64,000 bases of DNA from positions 62,001 through 126,000 of the forward strand of contig JALDNG010000448.1 of assembly GCA_024349245.1 (NCBI GenBank). The letters run 5' to 3'. The position numbers and the translations under genes are program-made. This DNA is from Neodontobutis hainanensis (lineage: Eukaryota > Chordata > Actinopteri > Gobiiformes > Odontobutidae). The notes beneath the pieces were generated by a model. The model searched no databases. It was not told the origin of the DNA and saw only the letters and a list, made by a program, of their open reading frames with translations. Below are positions 48,068 to 59,500 of this stretch, one piece after another (position 1 is the stretch's first letter; each line of letters opens with the position of its first letter).

Positions 48068-51000
48068 ATGCTGATAACAATTAGCATAAACAATCTACTA
48101 GCTTGAGTGTGAGTTGTTTACTTTTGACAAAGCGAAAACCCAGCAGGGCATCTGACCTAGCCTAAGTACACTTGACCATTTGACCTAACGCTGGGAAAAA
48201 GTCTTTGTCCACCCCTTGCCCCAAGGCGGCGTCAACACACAAACATCAAGCAGTCTCAGTCACTTTCAAAATATTTTGTATCTATTTTTAAAACCATGTC
48301 AAAATCACTTACTCTATTCCAGAATACTCTGCCAATCCTTCTGCAGAGTGTGAAGCTCTTTCTCAAAGGCTTTAGTTATGCTGTTAACTAGACCTGTGTT
48401 ACCTTGGATGACATCCTGTTGTAGATCTCACCTTTTCAGCTCATAGCATCTCAGGCATCTCTTGTCCAATTCATAAACCTTTGTTGGTTATAACTCTAAT
48501 TAATTTAATTCCACATTTGCATAAATTCAATTCTAATTTAATTTTAGCCTTAAATTCATTAAGGACACCTTGAAGAACCCCCCTCTTGTCGATGTAAATC
48601 TCAAATAAACCTGATGGAACTTCTGTTTGGTTCCTAAGGTGTGAGGTTCTACTCACGATGTTCTCCGTCACATTGTATGTGCACAAATAAACCAGGATCC
48701 TTTATGTTTCCGGTCAGCATGCAATGCTGGTCTAATGGTCTTACTTTCACAAAACCCCAGACTTCTGCTTTGCACTGCACCTGTCCCTGATCTCTCAGTT
48801 TGTCAGGTTCAGAGTGATGTTACAGGACGTCCTGTCACTGGCCCTGCTCACAGGTGTACTCCAGGTGTAAACCAAGATAATTATAAGTTCAAAGAACCAT
48901 GTTAATATTAGCTCTTACTGGTGGCTATATTAATTGTCAAATCCTCTTTTCTAAGCCGGTACCTGCTCTGGTTGGCTTCCATCAAAACAAAATATAAACA
49001 AACAAATCAAACGTTCTCTGACATTTTTAGACCCATAGAAAGTGCCCTTCAGGCTTTCCAAACGAAACCATACAAGCTCTTAAAATGATCAAACCATAAA
49101 AATGAAACACAGATAAACCCTGTTTCCACAGATATGGTCTGCTGGAGATCTACTTTAATCTGAAAGGTTCCATCAGATCAAACAGTGCTTCTCCAGAACG
49201 GTCATTCATGTCAACTTTCTTTCTTTCTTTATTTTTATTTAAACTCTTTAACTTTATTAACACATTACTACATTACTCTTTTACACGCATCACCTCTTCA
49301 CTTTAATACAGTTTAAATCTTCTTCTCCTCTCTTTTTGAGACCTGGGAAACCCATGGCTCAAAACAAAAATAAAAAAACAATAAACATAAAATCATTAAA
49401 TGAAAGGCCAGTGCCATTGATCATTTTAAAATTTCAGTCTATCAATTATCGTTTCTAATTATTTGTCTTCTTTATGTTTTCCAAATAACATCACTGTTGT
49501 TTCCGTTATATTTAAAACTTAATTTTGTTTAGTTCAGTTTTAATTTTAGTTACCATTAGTTGTAGGTCTTTACCTGTAACTGTAAGTGTATCATCCACAA
49601 TCATAGTAATATTTTTTTCAGTTGATGCAAACATAAACGACTTCAAAATAGATCAGCACCAGTCTCTCATGATCTATCGTCACAGAACTTTTAGCCAAAG
49701 ACTTTAAATTTTCAATCTAATTAGAAAATCCTCAGAATATTATTCAATCACCTCAAAGTAATTCCTTTGGAAATAAAATCCTTAAAAACAAAACTCTTCC
49801 CTCCCTTGGGAGTTAACAGGACAGCCTCCTTCAGCTGCTCCTCATCTCTCTCTCTCCAAAACTCCATCACCATGTGACTGTCGTTTAAAAGAAAGACTTT
49901 TCATAAAATTAACTAAGTTCTGTGTTAATTTTTCTGCATATACCATTTATAATAACAATTCTTCAGGGTTTGTTCAGTCTAGATCTATTCCACACTGTCT
50001 CTGTAAAACTCTGTCTCAACACCAGGTGCTCAATAAATAAAACAAACCACATCTCTTCATTTCCTCAGATTCACCACCCTTGAACCTAGTAATAGTTAGT
50101 AATGTTAATTTAAAACATGCAAAGATTAAACCTCTTAAAATTTTAATCTTTAGTTTCCAAAGATTTCGCTCAGTGTTTTCATAAACACCTCCAAAGTTCA
50201 ACCAAAACATTATTCAATTCTGTTCAAAAGGACAGACTCTTTGTGTTAGTCTGTTCCAACCTTAAATCAGATTAATCAAAAACCTTTTTTCTCTTTAAAT
50301 CACTTCAAGCAGTTATTAAACCCAGTGAGCACTTTGTCTTATGCTCTCAAACTTTAACTACTTTAACAGTTTAACACTTTAACTTTTCATTTAAACCACC
50401 TTCAATCCTTCAAGATTTTTTAACATATGTTTTAACATATAGATACAATTTCAATTCCCAGATTACACATTTACCTTGCAGTTTAAAACTTTACTGTAAA
50501 GATGACTCCTTTTAGCATCTATTATTTAGTTTTAGATATATACCTTTATTAGAAATTACCATTTCAAAACCCATTGGTTATTATTTATTCTGTCTTCATT
50601 TCAGTTTCTCTACTTACTTAGACAATATTTTTCTCAAACAATACTCAAACCTTAGTTGTCATTTAGTTTTCTGATTCTAAAAACAACATGGTCGTACCAA
50701 AAATTAAATTACATCCCAAGGTGGACTATATTTTTCCCACAGACCCTTCAGAAGGTCAAACTGTTTCCTAAACAAGTCTCCTAGACTTTGAATCGGATGT
50801 AAAGGCTCCCACACAAAATGATTGTGGAGCTAACGTCTAAACCAAAACAAAACGGAAAAACCAAAACATTTCTCGCTCCGTTCTGTGAAAAATTCCTGTG
50901 TTCCCAAACAAGGTTTGTTTTGGGAGAGGAAAAAAAAACTCTCTCTGTTAGAGAAATACCTACTGTGCATTTCACTTTAAGACACATTTTTAAATTCTTC

Positions 51001-51200
51001 TGATTACAAAGTGAACATTTTCATAAACGTTATATCGTGTTTTGAACCACATTGATATTATGGACCTCTATTAGTTCTCGTACTAATAGATACATACCCT
51101 TGTTTTTCAAAATACTAATCAATACTTTTATTTTGGATCCAAGGTTTCGGATCTTTTAACATTTTCACCTCCGTGTTCTGTCTTTGTGTGTGTTTTAAGT
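48068..51200 (-). other. E3 interior, 3' part: no recognised gene
   Basis: AT-rich. Frames are scattered and short. The only one with any texture is 48,686-48,471 (71 codons, minus), which has two N-x-T sequons (NVT, NQT) and a Lys/Glu-rich end and lies where env would end. Just downstream (48,420-48,300) another short minus-strand frame contains FEKELHTLQKDW. These could be eroded env or accessory remnants; neither can be named. A (CTTT)n stretch sits near 49,211. Confidence 0.35.
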
Positions 51201-51279
51201 GTCATCTGGTGTGTGTAGATGACTTAACTCCTAATGTCCAGTCAGTGTTGCTCAGTGTTGCTCCTGCTGTGGCCTGGGT

Positions 51280-52270
51280 CTGGGCCTCCACACTTCGCTC
51301 CGCCCCTCGTCACGCTGCACCCCCACCACCTCCAATCCAGCGCCCAGCCTGCTCCGGTGATCATAGGAATTTGTGCATTTTCCTCGGAGAAAACAACATA
51401 ATCAGTTTTCATTTCAGGCTTTGTGTCATTGAGAAAAGCCTCTTTCTTTTTGTTAAATTCAGTGCATATTACACTACATTTTCAAAATGTGCTCGGCATC
51501 TTACCGCCTTAGTGTCCGAATCGCTGCGCACTGGGCAGACCCCTTCAGGCCTTGGTGCAGCGGCTGGGCCGCAGGAGTGTGGCGGGGGGGGGTTTGGACA
51601 GTTGTGGGACTGCATGCTGCTGTCGAGGTAGGCGGAGACCCAAAGGCTCACAGGAGGAAACATTTGGAACAAAATATATATGTCGTCAAATCTTTAATCT
51701 CCTCTCTGCTGTGTCACACAACACATAATACAATATCTGTTCTTTAACAGACTATTTACAAACTTTATCTCATAATTCAAAAAATTCAAAGCACATTTAC
51801 CTTCTGTAGATGTCTGTTTGTGTACATATGTGTTTATGTTCCTGACCTGTTCAAGGGTCAGTCAAAGGTCCCTCTCTTGTCTGGACCCAGTGTCGGCCTC
51901 CTCTCCTCTTCTCAGTGCCCTCCTCTGCCACGCCCACCACAGCCCTGCTCCCGGTCTCCATGGCAACCATGGCCAATGGTGCATTTTCCTCGGAAAAATA
52001 CATTACATTCACATTAAGGTCAAGTTTAGCACAATTTTCCAACTTTAATCTACAAATTCCTCTTTGGTCTCTCTCAATAGATACAGTTTAAACTAAATAC
52101 AGATAAACATTTGTCTGGAATCTGTTTATATTACCGTTTGTTTTGCTGCTGTCTTTCTGCAGCATCTCAGCCGACAGGAGCAGGTGTGTGTGGGAGAGGC
52201 ACAGGGAGTTTGAGGTGCACTGGTTTGAGCGGAGAGGCCGAGACCTAAAAATCTCACAGGACATAAAAAA
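51280..52270 (-). repeat. Diverged ~606-bp duplication inside E3
   Basis: GTGCATTTTCCTCGGA occurs at 51,373 and 51,979 (offset 606). A GGCGGAGACC/GGCCGAGACC block followed by CTCACAGGA occurs at 51,631 and 52,236 (offset 605). GC-rich lead-in segments (51,290-51,360 and 51,890-51,970) also resemble each other. The open frames here (for example 51,173-51,631 plus) cross the repeat in the antisense direction and are not called. Confidence 0.65.
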
Positions 52271-53969
52271 TACAAATGATTAGTGTTTTGAAGTCCATGT
52301 GTACCTTTCTTTTTTAAAAACTCATTTTTCTTTTCACAAAATGGCTTCTCCCCCTTTTTTTTTTTCTCTGTTACACCGGAAGCCTAGAAAATATCTTCCA
52401 TAAGCTATTTTTAAGCCATTTTTCTTTCTCGTAATTCTTTAAATCACTGCTTTCAAGTCAGTTCTCAAACTTTTTCTACAAAACCATTAACCCTTTGTTA
52501 ATGTTCACATTCTTAGACATTAGACATTCAACAATGGCGCCCATTCATACAACATTAATTCTAATACACAACTTTTTTTTAACTGCTTTTAACGTTAGGT
52601 CAACATTATACATTATATTATTCTCAAAAGTATAAGCCCCTCTCTTTCGTAGGCTTTTCTTCTTATTCAGATGGATCAAAATAAGGTTATATCAACCGAA
52701 CAATTGTGTCACAATTTTAGATTTTCTGTTACTATTTTCTCATTAACTCGCATGCAGGTATTTGTAATTTACATAAATACAGAAATACGTATTTCTTACT
52801 TGCTATTTTTCCTCAGATGGATCAGATTCTGAGTCACATTAACTTATCTTAGCTTAAGCTTTAAGTTAATTCTTTTCACATTCAGGCTGACTGATGTTAG
52901 TTCTCATTATTCTTTCAATAAAATCAACTGCATTCAATCCACAGTCGCATCACAATCACTCTCTCAACCACACTTTTACTCAGCCTTTATCTCACTAACC
53001 CTTCAGGTTAGATAGACTTCATTAAAGCCACTTCCTTCTGTGGGCTTTATCTCACTGCGTCACACAGTGAACACTTCAAAGCAGGCCTGCGTTTCCAAGT
53101 CTCATAGACTTCGGAGCTATGTATCTCACTTAAAGGTGTTAGGCTAAGAATCTCGATAATAGTCCATACTCGAGTTACCTGTGTGTCCAACACACCTTGC
53201 ATGACCGACGTTCAGAGGTAAAGGCCAGCCTTTGAGAACGCGGCGCGTTAGGACCCGTGTTGTTGATCTGTATCAAATCTTGCCCTCACCGGACCAGCCG
53301 CATCCAGACCTCATACTCCTTATTGTAATCAGGCATCTTCTCTATACCGTAGAGCTCGCACGTGATCATTCGTGGGAGTCAGATTCAAAGACCCCGTAAA
53401 AACTTACAGAGCACCAGGTATCTAGACAGCTTACAATCCAGCAAGATTACAGTCTTTAACACCGATCAACATCAAACTTGTCCCGTTAAGGCCTCACTTA
53501 CACTTATACGGTAAGGTCTTGACACAAAACACACGCTTTTTTTCCCTCCGTCCCACAGGACGGACAGTGTCCAGCTTCTTCTACCAATATGATAATCACA
53601 TGTAAATATTCTCAGATAAACACATGCAATCACCGAACCAGCAGAAGTAACCCAAACCACTACTTCCGGAAGGTTTGTTCGTTCCATTCACCATTCACAC
53701 AAAAATAAAATTTAAACCAGCTGGTTACCTGAATCAGAATTCCAATGGTCCAGTTGTTCTTCAGCCGGACGTCTTTGAATGTCTCCTCTCTTTTTCTCTC
53801 TTTTCCTCTCTTTGTTCAGATATCGTCACTGAGTCTCACACACAGATAGTGAAGGTCTGGCCCGTACTATTTAAAAACAATAGTCTCAGGACTTACAGAG
53901 AAATGCTTTGTGCATTTCCCCCGTGCACGTCAGTTTCACTCTTCTGCATGAGAAACAACAGATATTGAT
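52271..53969 (-). other. E3 interior, 5' part: leader-like, no recognised gene
   Basis: About 1.7 kb downstream of the primer site in the sense direction. This is where a leader and gag should be. Frames reach only 71 codons in sense (53,687-53,472), without a myristoylation start, capsid motif or zinc knuckle. Confidence 0.5.
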
Positions 53970-53987
53970 ATCCCGGACGAGCCCCCA
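53970..53987 (-). promoter_or_regulatory. E3 primer-binding site, tRNA-Pro type
   Basis: TGGGGGCTCGTCCGGGAT on the minus strand, 2 nt after the 5' LTR. It is the same 18-nt string used by murine leukaemia-type viruses to bind tRNA-Pro (known from the family). It indicates a class I retrovirus-like origin. Confidence 0.92.
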
Positions 53988-53989
53988 AA

Positions 53990-54351
53990 TGTTATAGGAA
54001 TATTTTATATCCATATATTTAACCAGAGAGACACGGAGACCGATTATAATTTAACAAGCAATGGTCAGGTTTTAATCCTTGCAAGGAGAAGCAAAGCAGC
54101 ACAATATTACAGCGGAAGGTTTGCTTAAAGATGTAAACATAACATGGGATTATATACAACACAGTGACGTCCTTGGTGAGAGGCGTTCACAATGGTCCAG
54201 GAGAAAGAGTCCGTGACAAGCCATGTCTCAGTCTTGCCCTGTCTACTTCCTGCTTGGATTAGAGCAAAGGACATGACATGAATTTGACATGACCTGAGGA
54301 GAACTATAAGCCCCAGTAACTCTAAACATAAGAATTAAAATTATTATAACA
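53990..54351 (-). repeat. E3 5' LTR (right copy)
   Basis: 362 bp, identical to the left copy except three substitutions and one indel. Confidence 0.92.
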
Positions 54352-56533
54352 AGTAGTTCAGACTGTAGACGAGCATTAGAACAGACTCTATATGAGTATT
54401 AGAAAACACTATAGATTTGCTTTAGAACAGATTGTAGAGGTGCAGTAATACAGACTGCAGATGAGCATTAGAACAGATTTTAGAAGTGCAGTAGTACATA
54501 CTGTAGATGAGCAGTAGCACAGACTGTAGACTTGCATTAGAACAGACTGTTGATTATCATTAGAATAGACTTTAGAAGTACAGAAGTAATGACTGTAGAT
54601 ATGCATTAGAATAGACTATAGACGTTTATAAAAAGACTGTAGACGTGCAGTAGAACAAAATGCGGTAGAGCAGAGTTACAGACTGTAAAGTAGCATTATA
54701 AGAGACTGTAGACGACAATAGAACAGACTGTAGACGAGCATTATAACAGACTGTTTACGTCCAGTAGAACAGACTGTAGATGTGCAATAGTACAGACTAA
54801 AGACCTGCATTAGAACAGACTGTGGACGAGCATTAGAACAGACTATAGACGTGCATTAGAACAGACTGTAGTTGTCCATTAGAACAGACTGTAGATGTGC
54901 ATTAGAAAAGACTGAGGATGTGCAGAATAATAGACTGTAGAGGTGCAGTAGTTAAGACTTTACACGAGCATTAGAACAGACTGTACATTAGTATTAGAAA
55001 AGACTGTAGACATGCTTTACAACAGACTGTAGAGGTGAAGTAGTACAGACTGTAGACGACCACTAGAACAAACTGTAGATGTGCAGTAGAAGAGACTGTA
55101 GAGGTGCTGTAGTACAGAATGTTGACTATTATTAGAAGAGACTGTAGGCGTGCAGTAGAACAGACTCTAGACAATTATTAGAACAGACTGTAGACTTCCA
55201 CAAGAACACACTGTAGTTGTGCATTAGAAAAGACTGTAGACATTTATTTATACAGACTATAGTCGTGCAGTAGAACAGACTGTAGAAGTGCAGTAGAGCA
55301 GTAGTACAGACTGTAAAATGGCATTAGAACAGACTGTAGACAGCCAGTAGAACAGACAGTAGAGGTGCAGTTGTACAGACTGTAGATGTGTAGTAGAACA
55401 GACTGTAGACGTTTATCAGAACAGACTGTAGATGTGCAATAGGACAGACTGTAGATGAGCAGTAGTACAGACTGTAGACTTGCATTGGAACAGACTGTAG
55501 ATGTGCATTAGAACAGACTGTAGATGTGCAGTAAAACAGACTGTAGACGTGCAGTTCAACAGACTATAGATGTGCATTTGAACTGATGTCAGAGCAGCAG
55601 TTGTACAGACTCTAGATTGGCTTTAGAACAGACTGTAGATGAGCTTTAGAACAGGCTGTAAACGTCCAGTAGAACAGACTGACAATTAGAACAGATTGTA
55701 GATATGCAGTAAAACAGACTGTAGACGTGCAGGTGAACAGAAATCAGAGCAGCAGTAGTACAAACTCTAGAATTACCTTAGAACAGACTTTAAACGAGCA
55801 ATAGAAATGACTGTAAACGCCCGTAGAACAAACTGACAATGTGCAAAAGAATAGACTCTAGAGCTGCAGTAGTACAGACTGTAGATGAGCAAATGAACAG
55901 ACTGTATATTAGTTTTAGAAAAAATGTAGACATGCATTTATTACAGACTGTAGAGGTGCAGTAATACAGACTGTAGACGAGCATTAGAACAGACTGTAGA
56001 AGTGCAGTAGTACAGACTGTAGAGGTGCAGTTGAACAGACTGTAGACGTGCAGTTGAACAGACTTCAGAGCAGAATTAGTACAGACTGTAGATTGTAGAA
56101 CAGACTGACAATTAGAACAGATTGTAGATGTGCAGTAAAAATGACTGTAGACGTGCAGTAGAATAGAGTGCAGTAGAGCAATAGTACAGACTGTAAAATG
56201 GCATTAGATCAGACTGTAGTCATGCAGTAGAACAGACTGTAGAGGTGCAGTTGTACAGACTTTAGACGAGCATTAGAACAGACTGTTGATGTGCAGTAGA
56301 AAAGACTGTAGACGTACAATAGAACAGACTGTAGATGAGCATTAGAACAGAATGTAGGCGTCCATTAGAACAGACTGTAGATGTGCAGTAGTAAAGACTA
56401 AAGACCTGCATAAGAATAGACTGTGGACGAGCATTAGAACAGACTGTAGATGTGCTTTAGTACAGACTGTAGAGGTGCAGTAATACAGACAGTAGACGAG
56501 CATTAGAAGAGACAGTAGAAGGGCAATAATAAA
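54352..56533 (+). repeat. 23-bp satellite array, block 9 (forward)
   Basis: The duplicate of 17,050-18,900 without the hAT-like insertion: 54,467-54,474 (ATTAGAAC) is its empty target. It ends at the orientation switch shared with 18,900. Confidence 0.96.
54467..54474 (+). other. Empty (pre-integration) site of the hAT-like element
   Basis: GATGAGCATTAGAACAGATT is continuous here. In the other copy it is split after ATTAGAAC by 4,082 bp, with ATTAGAAC repeated on the far side. Confidence 0.9.
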
Positions 56534-59500
56534 TGTCGACATTCTGTACTACTGCACCGCTATAGTCTTTTCTACTGCACATCTACAGTCTGAAGTACTG
56601 CACTTCTACAGTCTGTTTTAATGCTTGTCTACAATCTATACAACTGCATCTCTACAGTCTGTTCTAAAGCATTTCTACAGTGTTTTCTAATACTCATATA
56701 GAGTATGTTCTAATGCTCATCTACAGTCTGTAGTAATGCACCTCTAGAGTCTATTCTTCTGCACATTGTCTGTTCTACTGGACGTTTACAGTCATTTCTA
56801 ATGCTCGTCTACAGTCTGTCTAAAACCAATCTAGAGTCTGTGCTACTGCTGCTCTGAAGTTTGTACAACTGCACCTCTACAGTCTCTTCTATTGTATGTC
56901 TACAGTCTGTTCTAATGCACATCTACCGTCTATTCTAATGCAAGTCTGCAGTCTGTACTACTGCACCACTAAAGTCTGTTCTAAAGCATGTTTACAGTCT
57001 ATTCTAATACTCATATACAGTCTGTTCTAATGCTCGTCTACAGTCTCTACTAATGCACCTTTAAAGTCTATTCTTCTGCAGCATCGTTAGTCTGTTCTAC
57101 TGCACATCTATAGTCTGTTCTATTGCTCGAATACAGTCTGTTCTAATGCCCAATAACAGTCCTTACTACTCCACCTCTATAGTTTGTTCTACTTCTCCTC
57201 TACAGTCTCTTCTACTGCACGTCTACAGTCTGTTCTAATGCCAATCTAGAGTCTGTACTACTGTTGCTCTGCAGTCTGTTCTACTGCAAGGTTACAATTT
57301 GTTCTATTGCACATTTACGGTCTGTTCTAATGCACATCTACAGTCTGTTCAACTGCACCTCTACAGTCTGTTCTATTGCACGTCTACAGTCTGTTCTACT
57401 GCACGACTATAGTCTGTTTTAATAAACGTCTACAGTCTTTTCTAAAGCACATCTACAGTCTGTTCTACTGCACTTCTACAGTCTGTATAATGCTCGTTTG
57501 CAGTCAGTATTACTGCACCTCAACAGTCTGTTCTACTGCACATCTACAGTCTGTTCTACTGCTTGTCTACAGTCTGTTCTAATGCACGACTATTGTCTGT
57601 TATAATAATTGTATACAGTCTCTTCTAATGCACATCTACAGTCTGTTCTAATGCACATCTACAGTCTGTTCAACTGCACCTCTACAGTCTGTTCTATTGC
57701 ACGTGTACAGTCTGTTCTACTGCACGACTATAGTCTATTTTAATAAACGTCTACAGTCTTTTCTAATGCAGATCTACAGTCTGTTCTACTGCAGGTATAC
57801 AGTCTGTTCTAATAAACGTCTACATTCTGTTCTACTGCATATCTACAGTCTGTATTACTGCACTTCTACAGTCTGTATAATGCTCGTTTGCAGTCTGTAT
57901 TACTGCACTTCAACAGTCTGTTCTACTGCACATCTACAGTCTTCTACTGCTTGTTTACAGTCTGTTCTACTGCACGACTATTGTCTGTTTTAATAATTGT
58001 CTACAGTCTCTTCTAATGCACATCTACAGTCTGTTCTAATGCACATCTACAATCTGTTCTACTGGACGTCTACAGTCTGTTCTAATAATTGACTAGAGTC
58101 CGTTCTACTGCACATCTACTGTCTGTTCTAATAATTATCAACATTCTGTACTACTGCACCTCTACAGTCTGTTCTACTGCACATCTACAGTCTCTACTAC
58201 TGCACTTCTAAAGTCTGTTCTAATGCACATCTACAGTCTGTTCTAATGCAAGTATATAGTCTGTACTACTGCTCATCTACGGTCTGTTCTAGTGCATGTC
58301 TACAGTCTGTTCTAATAAACGTCTACAGTCTATAATCTGTTCTAATGCTCGCTCATAGTCTGTTCTAATGCACGTCTTTAGTCTGTACTACTGCACATCT
58401 ACAGTCTTTTCTACTGACGTCTACAGTCTGTTAAAATGCTTGTCTACAGTCTGTTCTATTGTATGTCTACAGTCTGTTCTAATGAACATCTACAGTCTGT
58501 TCAACTGAACGTCTACAGTCTGTTTTACTGCACATCTACAGTCTGTTCTAATGCAAGTCTACAATCTGTACTACTGCTCATCTAAAGTCTGTTCTACTGC
58601 ACATCTACAGTCTGTTCTACTGCACATCCACAGTCTGTTCTAAAAATTGTCTACAGTCAGTTCTAAAGCCAATCTATAGTCTGTACTACTGCTGCTCTGA
58701 AGTATTTTCAACTGCACGTCTATAGTATCTTTAACTGCACCTTTACAGTGTGTTCTATTGTACGTCTACAGTCTCTACTACTGCACTTCTAAAGTCTGTT
58801 CTAATGCACATCTACAGTCTGTTCTAATGCAAGTATATAGTCTGTACTACTGCTCATCTACGGTCTGTTCTAGTGCATGTCTACAGTCTGTTCTAATAAA
58901 CGTCTACAGTCTATAATCTGTTCTAATGCTCGCTCATAGTCTGTTCTAATGCACGTCTTTAGTCTGTACTACTGCACATCTACAGTCTTTTCTACTGGAC
59001 GTCTACAGTCTGTTAAAATGCTTGTCTACAGTCTGTTCTATTGTATGTCTACAGTCTGTTCTAATGAACATCTACAGTCTGTTCAACTGAACGTCTACAG
59101 TCTGTTTTACTGCACATCTACAGTCTGTTCTAATGCAAGTCTACAATCTGTACTACTGCTCATCTAAAGTCTGTTCTACTGCACATCTACAGTCTGTTCT
59201 ACTGCACATCCACAGTCTGTTCTAAAAATTGTCTACAGTCAGTTCTAAAGCCAATCTATAGTCTGTACTACTGCTGCTCTGAAGTATTTTCAACTGCACG
59301 TCTATAGTATCTTTAACTGCACCTTTACAGTGTGTTCTATTGTACGTCTACAGTCTGTTCTACTGCACGATTATAGTCTGTTTTAATAAACGTCTACAAT
59401 CTCTTCTAATGCACATCTACAGTCTGTTCTACTGAATGTCTACAGTCTGTTCTAATAATTGTCAACATTCTGTACTACTGCACCTCTACAGTCTCTTCTA

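Larger units (their letters stand above)
47695..54351 (-). mobile_element. Retrovirus-like element E3 (6.66 kb) with no recognisable gag or pol
   Basis: 361- and 362-bp LTRs (TGTTATAGG...TTATAACA) flank a 5.93-kb interior. AGTAG is duplicated on both sides, and the uninterrupted target is at 3,219. On the minus strand the right LTR is followed by a primer site identical to the tRNA-Pro site of gammaretroviruses, and a purine tract precedes the left LTR, so the replication signals are in place. The interior has no protease, RT or integrase motif and no frame above about 150 codons. It is best described as a large non-autonomous derivative. LTRs differ at three bases and one indel, so insertion is recent. 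Confidence 0.85.

Noticed and set aside
51173..51631. A 152-codon plus-strand gene inside E3
   Set aside because: It is antisense to the element, crosses the internal duplication and has low-complexity Pro/Ala stretches without any domain.
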